Assembly: GCF_051967035.1 (NCBI RefSeq)
Contig: NZ_JBQCKK010000005.1
Coordinates: 175,944-239,943 of the forward strand
DNA length: 64,000 nucleotides
Origin: Brevibacillus sp051967035
GTDB taxonomy: Bacteria; Bacillota; Bacilli; Brevibacillales; Brevibacillaceae
Direction: 5' to 3'
This document shows positions 60,029-64,000 of the stretch, in pieces. The notes under the pieces are model-generated. The model searched no databases, was not told where the DNA came from, and worked only from the letters and a program-made list of their open reading frames with translations. A program made the position numbers and the translations under genes. Position 1 is the stretch's first letter. Every line of letters begins with the position of its first letter.

Positions 60029-60827
60029 TTAGATGGTTCGGACAACTCCGCCGTCAATCGTATGCTCCGCCCCGATAATATAAGACGCACGGTCAGATAC
60101 CAGGAAAGCGACAAGCTCGGCTACTTCCTCCGGTCGGGCGGTTCGTCCGATGGGAATACCGCCAAGGGCATCCATTAACTCCTGACGGGCACCGGCATAA
60201 TCCGTTCCGGATCTTTGCGCGATACTCCTGATCTGGCCTTTCGCGCCCTCTGTTTCCGTGAATCCGGGTGCAACGGTGTTGACGCGGATTCCTTTTGACG
60301 CTACTTCCGTTGCAAGGTTTTTGCTGTAATTCGTCAAAGCCGCTTTTGCTGCTGAATAGGCCATCGTGGTACTACCCGGCATCCGCCGCTGGATCGATGT
60401 GATATGGACGATCACCCCATAGCCTTGTTTCAGCATTGCCGGCAATAATCCCCGATCCAGCCGGACAGCCGCGAACAAATTCGTCTCAAATACCAACGGC
60501 CAATCCGCGTCGCTTTGTGCGAGCGCTCCGCCGATTGGGGCAGGCGAGCCGCCGACATTGTTTACCAAAATATCAACGCCCCCAAACCGTTCCAGAATCT
60601 CGTTGACAATTTTGGTTGTTCCCTCCGGTGATATCGGCTTGAATAAATAAATCCGAACCTTTTCGTTCATCCGGTGTGCTTCGCGCAGTAGTAATCACCG
60701 TTGCGCCCGCGCCAGCAAGGCGTTTTACAATCGCTTCGCCAATTCCGCCCTTCGTTCCACCTGTGACCAGGACGCGCTTACCATGAAATTCCTGATGATA
60801 CCATGACTGATCCGTGAAAGTTTTCAT
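60029..60827 (-). pseudogene. SDR oxidoreductase gene with a frameshift
   Basis: ATG at 60827 (AGGAGG 5 bases upstream) opens KTFTDQSWYHQEFHGKRVLV and the Rossmann motif VTGGTKGGIGEAIVKRL, then leaves frame after LFIQADIT near 60630. The other frame continues PEGTTKIVNEILERFGGVDI, the NAG region VNNVGGS, the active-site YSAAKAALTNYSKN and the end TIDGGVVRTI. One base too many, or two or five too few, explains the break. Otherwise complete. The WYL operator upstream suggests it was regulated by the neighbouring WYL protein. Confidence 0.85.
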
Positions 60828-60890
60828 TACTTCCTCCTGATGTTTAGAATGGATATGGCTGTCTGCCACTACCTCTCCACTATACCCGCT

Positions 60891-60918
60891 ATAACCTGAC
60901 GACATCGGGTCAAGTTAT
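60891..60918. promoter_or_regulatory. WYL-regulator operator, copy 1
   Basis: ATAACCTGAC and GTCAAGTTAT, arms 60891-60900 and 60909-60918, 8-base spacer, 9 of 10 positions complementary. Located upstream of the broken SDR gene and overlapping the end of the regulator gene. Confidence 0.7.
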
Positions 60919-61833
60919 CCCTTGTCCATTTTTGTATTTCCGGATCATTTTATGTAATTTGTCTTTGATCGCTTCACGAACCTCTTGCGGAGCCAGCACT
61001 TCCATATCGTCTCCAAAGGAAAGGATATAGTGAAACAGCCATTTGCTTTCCGGTAAAGAGGTCACGACCGTAAAAGAGCCATCTGGATGTCTCGTTATTT
61101 CGTTTTCGTCAAATTCATCATACACGCGGTAAGCGCCTTGAGGGGCAATCTTCACATGCACGTTCATCCACTTTTGCGAGCTCTGCTCGTTTTTTTCTAC
61201 TGAAAGTCCTTCCGATAGGCTCTCTGTAAACAATTCCTGCGTTATCTCGATATGGGACATGCGTGAAATTTTGAAAGTCCTATATTCGTTTTTGGTTAGG
61301 CAGAACCCTTGGAGATACCATGCTTGACCCTTGAATTTGAGCTTGATGGGGGCAATCTTTCGGATGCTTTTCTCCCCAGAAGAATTAAAATAAGTAAACG
61401 CAATCATTTGCTGGTTCAGTATGGCATTTTTCAGGATAGTAAATTTCCTTTTTTTCTTTTCGTCGCTCCCCCAAGGCGACAAATCGACTTCAATCCAATT
61501 GGTCTTGCTTTTATGAAACAAACTGCTTAATTTGGAAAGCACCCTGTTCGTTTCGGGATTTTGCGTTACGGTCAAGCTCTGCAAAGCAAACAAGATTTCA
61601 TTTTGTTCCTCTTCTGAAAGCACGGATTTATTGAGGACATACTCATCCAATAAGGATATGCCGCCGCCTTTTCCCTGGCTTGTATAAACGGGGATGCCTG
61701 CCGAAGATAATATTTCGATATCTCGATAAATCGTTCTGACCGATACCTCGAATCGCTCGGCCAGCTCTTTGGCTGTAGTCGTTTTTTTATGCAAAAGAAT
61801 GTAGACAATTTCAAAAAGCCGATTGATTTGCAT
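60910..61833 (-). CDS. WYL-domain (YafY-type) transcriptional regulator
   Basis: 307 residues. N-terminal HTH_11 (INRLFEIVYILLHKKTTTAK, ELAERFEVSVRTIYRDIEIL) and a WYL domain (about 130-215) in a KAPIKLKFKGQAWYLQGFC-like segment plus a C-terminal WCX region (HYILSFGDDMEVLAPQEVRE). ATG at 61833 with GAGGTG 6 bases upstream. Two matching inverted repeats flank its own promoter and the SDR promoter, suggesting a small regulon. The ligand is unknown. Confidence 0.88.
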   Translation of the reverse strand: MQINRLFEIVYILLHKKTTTAKELAERFEVSVRTIYRDIEILSSAGIPVYTSQGKGGGISLLDEYVLNKSVLSEEEQNEILFALQSLTVTQNPETNRVLSKLSSLFHKSKTNWIEVDLSPWGSDEKKKRKFTILKNAILNQQMIAFTYFNSSGEKSIRKIAPIKLKFKGQAWYLQGFCLTKNEYRTFKISRMSHIEITQELFTESLSEGLSVEKNEQSSQKWMNVHVKIAPQGAYRVYDEFDENEITRHPDGSFTVVTSLPESKWLFHYILSFGDDMEVLAPQEVREAIKDKLHKMIRKYKNGQGIT

Positions 61834-61863
61834 GGTCATCACCTCGCGTGCATGATACCTGTT

Positions 61864-61891
61864 ATAACTTGACAATAGCGTGGCAGGTTAT
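61864..61891. promoter_or_regulatory. WYL-regulator operator, copy 2
   Basis: ATAACTTGAC (61864-61873) and GGCAGGTTAT (61882-61891), 8-base spacer as in copy 1, 30 bases upstream of the regulator start. Confidence 0.7.
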
Positions 61892-62218
61892 AGGGGAGAA
61901 TTGCAATGGTATCGTTTCTATCTATGTTGGTTGCGCATTTGTTTGCAAAGGTATTGGTAGCGGAGCTTGGAACGGCATGGAGGGCAGGTGTATGGGCACT
62001 TGCCCGTTTTTGAGATGTTCCCTTGCGGCACGCTCCCGGCCTTTCGCTTTGAGCGTGTCCATTGTGGAAAGCGGTCTGTAAGCTCTGCTTCCTTTTGCAC
62101 GAACTGCCCGCATTCCGTTAGGCCGGTTTCCTGCCAATATTGTAATGCCGCCCCTATCAGCCCGATTCGAGTCGCTTTGTTATAATAAGTATAAACAGTA
62201 ATTGTTGGGGAGCTGTAT
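61892..62218. other. 327-base stretch without a recognisable gene
   Basis: Open frames on both strands lack ribosome binding sites and known motifs. A TATAAT near 62181 could be the -10 of the pseudogene that follows. Confidence 0.4.
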
Positions 62219-62751
62219 ATGGATAATTTAATCATTGAACCAAAGAAAGGCATTGGCAACATACGACTTGGTATGACTAAAGCTGAAGTGGATGAGTGCC
62301 TAAATTCTATACTGATAAATACGAGATCACCCATGAGCAAAATCCACAAAGATACCACATGAAAGGCTTTGTTTCACATTGCTTCACTTTTGAGTATGAC
62401 TCCGATGGGAAGGTTAGCAGTATTTCCATTTCGTCTTCTCTAAAAGAAGTGCTTTGCTGCTTATTTCAGGGGATGGATGTATTCCAGACAAAAGCGGAAG
62501 AACTAGTCGAAAAAATTGATCGGATTTCAAAATATGAGCGAGACCATCCAGAGCTGGGGTGGACTTACGACTACCCCGAATTGGGCCTGTCTTTTTGAAG
62601 ATCAAATATACGCAGGGAAACGGATATGCAAGCAGATTGGTTTAAACAAATGTCCCCAGAGAATCCTTTATTTTGGACAAGTATTCCCAATTCTATACAC
62701 GAATTTTTGACAATATCGGAATATTGGACAATCCATGCTCAGCTTCGATGA
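62219..62751 (+). pseudogene. Degenerate gene resembling Bacillus immunity-type proteins
   Basis: ATG at 62219 (GGGGAG 6 bases upstream) reads DNLIIEPKKGIGNIRLGMTK then AEVDEC. After a frameshift it continues PKFYTDKYEITHEQNPQRYH, FVSHCFTFEYDSDGKVSSIS, GMDVFQTKAEELVEKIDRIS and YPELGLSF. After a second shift it reads ADWFKQMSPENPLFWTSIPN. This order is that of small Bacillales proteins often found beside LXG or other polymorphic toxins. No toxin gene is visible. At least two frameshifts make it non-functional. Confidence 0.75.
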
Positions 62752-62953
62752 CCAAGGCCTGGTCAGAGCCGCGCTAGACGGTACCATAAAACGGGGCGAC
62801 GTTATCCGCCGATAGCATGGCCTTGTGTAGTGTAGCGCTACATCTCCCCCGGCGTCGCGCAGGGGTCCTCCAGTGTGCAGTGTGCTGAATGATATTTTGG
62901 AACCAAGGGAATTTTGTGACGATTTGAAAATGAAATGGGAAAGGAGAGGGGGA

Positions 62954-63229
62954 ATGGACATTGGAGAATCTTTCGTTGAGCTGCCGCGTGTGACGTCAAC
63001 ACATTCGCGCGTTACGTACAGCAACTTGATCCAAATCGCGGATAACCTGGACTTCCGGAATCCTATTTTTCACAGGAAGGCGAAGCGCAATCGCTCATTG
63101 GGTAGCGAGCAAGCGTTTGTTGTCGAATTGGCGCTGGCAGACGCGGCGTTTCGAAATCGGTTAAAACATTATATAATCGGGGGCGCACAGTGGTTCTTGT
63201 ACACGGCGGACTACATGGACAGGTACTAA
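62954..63229 (+). CDS. Hypothetical protein of uncertain reality
   Basis: 91 residues: DIGESFVELPRVTSTHSRVT, SNLIQIADNLDFRNPIFHRK, then EQAFVVELALADAAFRNRLK and HYIIGGAQWFLYTADYMDRY. AAAGGAGAGG precedes the ATG. No family recognised; it could be the tail of a larger broken gene, since the frame stays open upstream to 62873. 62752-62953 otherwise shows nothing assignable. Confidence 0.4.
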   Translation: MDIGESFVELPRVTSTHSRVTYSNLIQIADNLDFRNPIFHRKAKRNRSLGSEQAFVVELALADAAFRNRLKHYIIGGAQWFLYTADYMDRY

Positions 63230-63231
63230 AA

Positions 63232-63269
63232 AGAGGCCCGCCTCTGCTTATTGCGGAGACGGGTTTACG
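63232..63269 (-). terminator. Terminator of the DUF898-like gene
   Basis: CCCGCCTCTGC pairs with GCGGAGACGGG (one mismatch, one wobble); T5 follows on the minus strand. Confidence 0.65.
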
Positions 63270-63270
63270 A

Positions 63271-63522
63271 TCAGGCAAAAGTCGTATACTTAACTTTCCA
63301 TTTCTTTATGGCTTTGGACGCAAAAAGAAAATAAATGCCGAGAGTAATGATGCATAAAAGCCAAATTTTGAGCCAGAGTCTAAATAACCCAGTTCCATTA
63401 AAATGAAGTCGTTTTCCCTGGATGACCGTGTACTGGACTTCCCATCTGATGAGCTTGACCACTGCCAACGGGTAGCAGAGACCAATCGTGCAGATCATAA
63501 TGATTGCCGCAAAGATTTTCAA
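63271..63522 (-). CDS. DUF898-like membrane protein
   Basis: 83 residues with two hydrophobic segments (IFAAIIMICTIGLCYPLAVV and IWLLCIITLGIYFLFASKAI) separated by VQYTVIQGKRLHFNGTGLFR. The phrase 'GKRLxFNGTG...ITLGIY' is the DUF898 (YjgN-like) repeat; one repeat is present, as in short Bacillales forms. TTG start with GAGGG 7 bases upstream. Function unknown. Confidence 0.7.
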   Translation of the reverse strand: MKIFAAIIMICTIGLCYPLAVVKLIRWEVQYTVIQGKRLHFNGTGLFRLWLKIWLLCIITLGIYFLFASKAIKKWKVKYTTFA

Positions 63523-63576
63523 TAAAATGCCCTCAACAATATTTTACATTCGAACAATTTTCCTTCAATTAAAATG

Positions 63577-63611
63577 AAAAAGCCTCGCTAGCGATTGCAG
63601 CGAAGCTTTTT
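63577..63611. terminator. Bidirectional terminator-like hairpin
   Basis: AAAAAGCCTCGCT pairs with AGCGAAGCTTTTT with one mismatch, A and T runs flanking. Confidence 0.7.
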
Positions 63612-63648
63612 ATGAATTGGGTTCCCCTGAAAAAACGGATCGAAATTG

Positions 63649-63697
63649 GAAGTCATGGAGCAAAAACAAGTGCCACTTGTTTTTGCTCCATGACTTC
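63649..63697. repeat. Perfect 49-nt palindrome (24-bp arms)
   Basis: Left arm 63649-63672 (begins GAAGTCATGGAGC) and right arm 63674-63697 (ends GCTCCATGACTTC) are perfectly complementary around one central C. It overlaps the end of a minus-strand frame (63653-63895) that looks like part of a protein (LLFLKNNYWDAEGITGQN) but has no clear start. 63612-63930 holds no firm gene. Confidence 0.9.
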
Positions 63698-63930
63698 GAC
63701 ATTCTGTCCAGTAATTCCTTCTGCATCCCAATAATTATTTTTCAGAAAAAGCAGGGTATCTCCCCTACTTTTTCCCAAAAGTATAGCCCCTGTCCTATCA
63801 ATGGATTCACCTTGGTGTCCATGATAGTTGGTGACAGGGTGTCCAGTAAAAAACAACTGGAGAAGTATTATTATTTTAAGTTCGATGAGTGGCATTTATG
63901 CGTTGTTTAAAACAAAAAATTTAAGTCATA

Positions 63931-64000
63931 ACCACCGGCTTAGCCGGTGGCTTCCATTAGCCCTATAAGGGCATGTTACAAGCAAGCGCCTCAAAGGCGC
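63931..64000. mobile_element. Probable end of an IS200/IS605-type element
   Basis: Three hairpins follow in close order: CCACCGGC/GCCGGTGG (63932-63950), GCCCT/AGGGC (63960-63972) and GCGCC/GGCGC (63986-64000). The ACCACCGGCTTAGCCGGTGG palindrome is the style of hairpin recognised at IS200/IS605 ends. The element would extend past the right edge; no transposase is in view. Confidence 0.55.

Noticed and set aside
1..64000. CRISPR array or rRNA operon
   Set aside because: No regularly spaced direct repeats of 20-40 bases and no rRNA-like conserved segments were seen.

Overview
The window looks like a chromosomal segment from a moderately GC-rich, Gram-positive, endospore-forming member of the Bacillales. 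Brevibacillus is my best guess. This is inferred from strong purine-rich ribosome binding sites, GTG and TTG starts, and Bacillus-type families (UPF0637, DUF1885, DUF3055, SR1P, YsaA-type phosphatase, acetylated DAP pathway). L-box, cobalamin and Fur-type controls also fit. No rRNA is present. A minus-strand cluster of seven tRNA genes lies at 30.2-31.0 kb.

Layout. 0.2-7.4 kb: conserved small proteins, a flavin monooxygenase, an arginine/lysine decarboxylase and an exported beta-propeller protein. 7.7-9.4 kb: an AT-rich accessory islet with a GH24 lysozyme, a lipoprotein and a transposase remnant. 9.4-9.7 kb: a dual-function SR1-type RNA encoding the SR1P peptide. 9.8-14.3 kb: hydrolase, MarR-type regulator, glucosaminidase and exported proteins. 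14.6-18.0 kb: a lysine-riboswitch operon (dapH, class III aminotransferase, N-acetyl-DAP deacetylase). 18.0-20.3 kb: Fur-box flavodoxin, GNAT, EcsC. 20.3-26.4 kb: large exported protein and a MacA/MacB-type export operon. 26.6-30 kb: pdxK and two EamA transporters. 31-36 kb: phospholipase A2-like protein, thiM, amidase, YitT. 36.4-40.2 kb: a cobalamin-riboswitch operon (btuF-btuC-btuD-cobU). 40.3-44.7 kb: MBL hydrolase, YbaK, XRE-cupin, an Mta-type regulator with its own MerR-type promoter, PpaC. 44.7-45.9 kb: gene debris including a deleted grpB. 46-48.5 kb: a MutS2-like ATPase without Smr, preceded by a free-standing, rod-shaped RNA gene that I do not recognise. 49-54 kb: a shortened amine oxidase and a type I methylase/specificity pair without hsdR, the methylase broken at a G8 tract. 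54.3-61.9 kb: Lrp/EamA pair, LysR, SDRs, and a WYL regulator with two matching operators. 62-64 kb: decaying genes, a perfect 49-nt palindrome, and what looks like the end of an IS200/IS605-type element at the right edge.

Metabolic logic is clearest for two riboswitch operons. Lysine would control diaminopimelate/lysine synthesis, and cobalamin would control corrinoid uptake plus cobinamide salvage. The best candidates for undescribed biology are the RNA gene at 48.23-48.46 kb, the paired WYL operators, and the possibly phase-variable hsdM. All functions are inferred from reading sequence; no database search was run.
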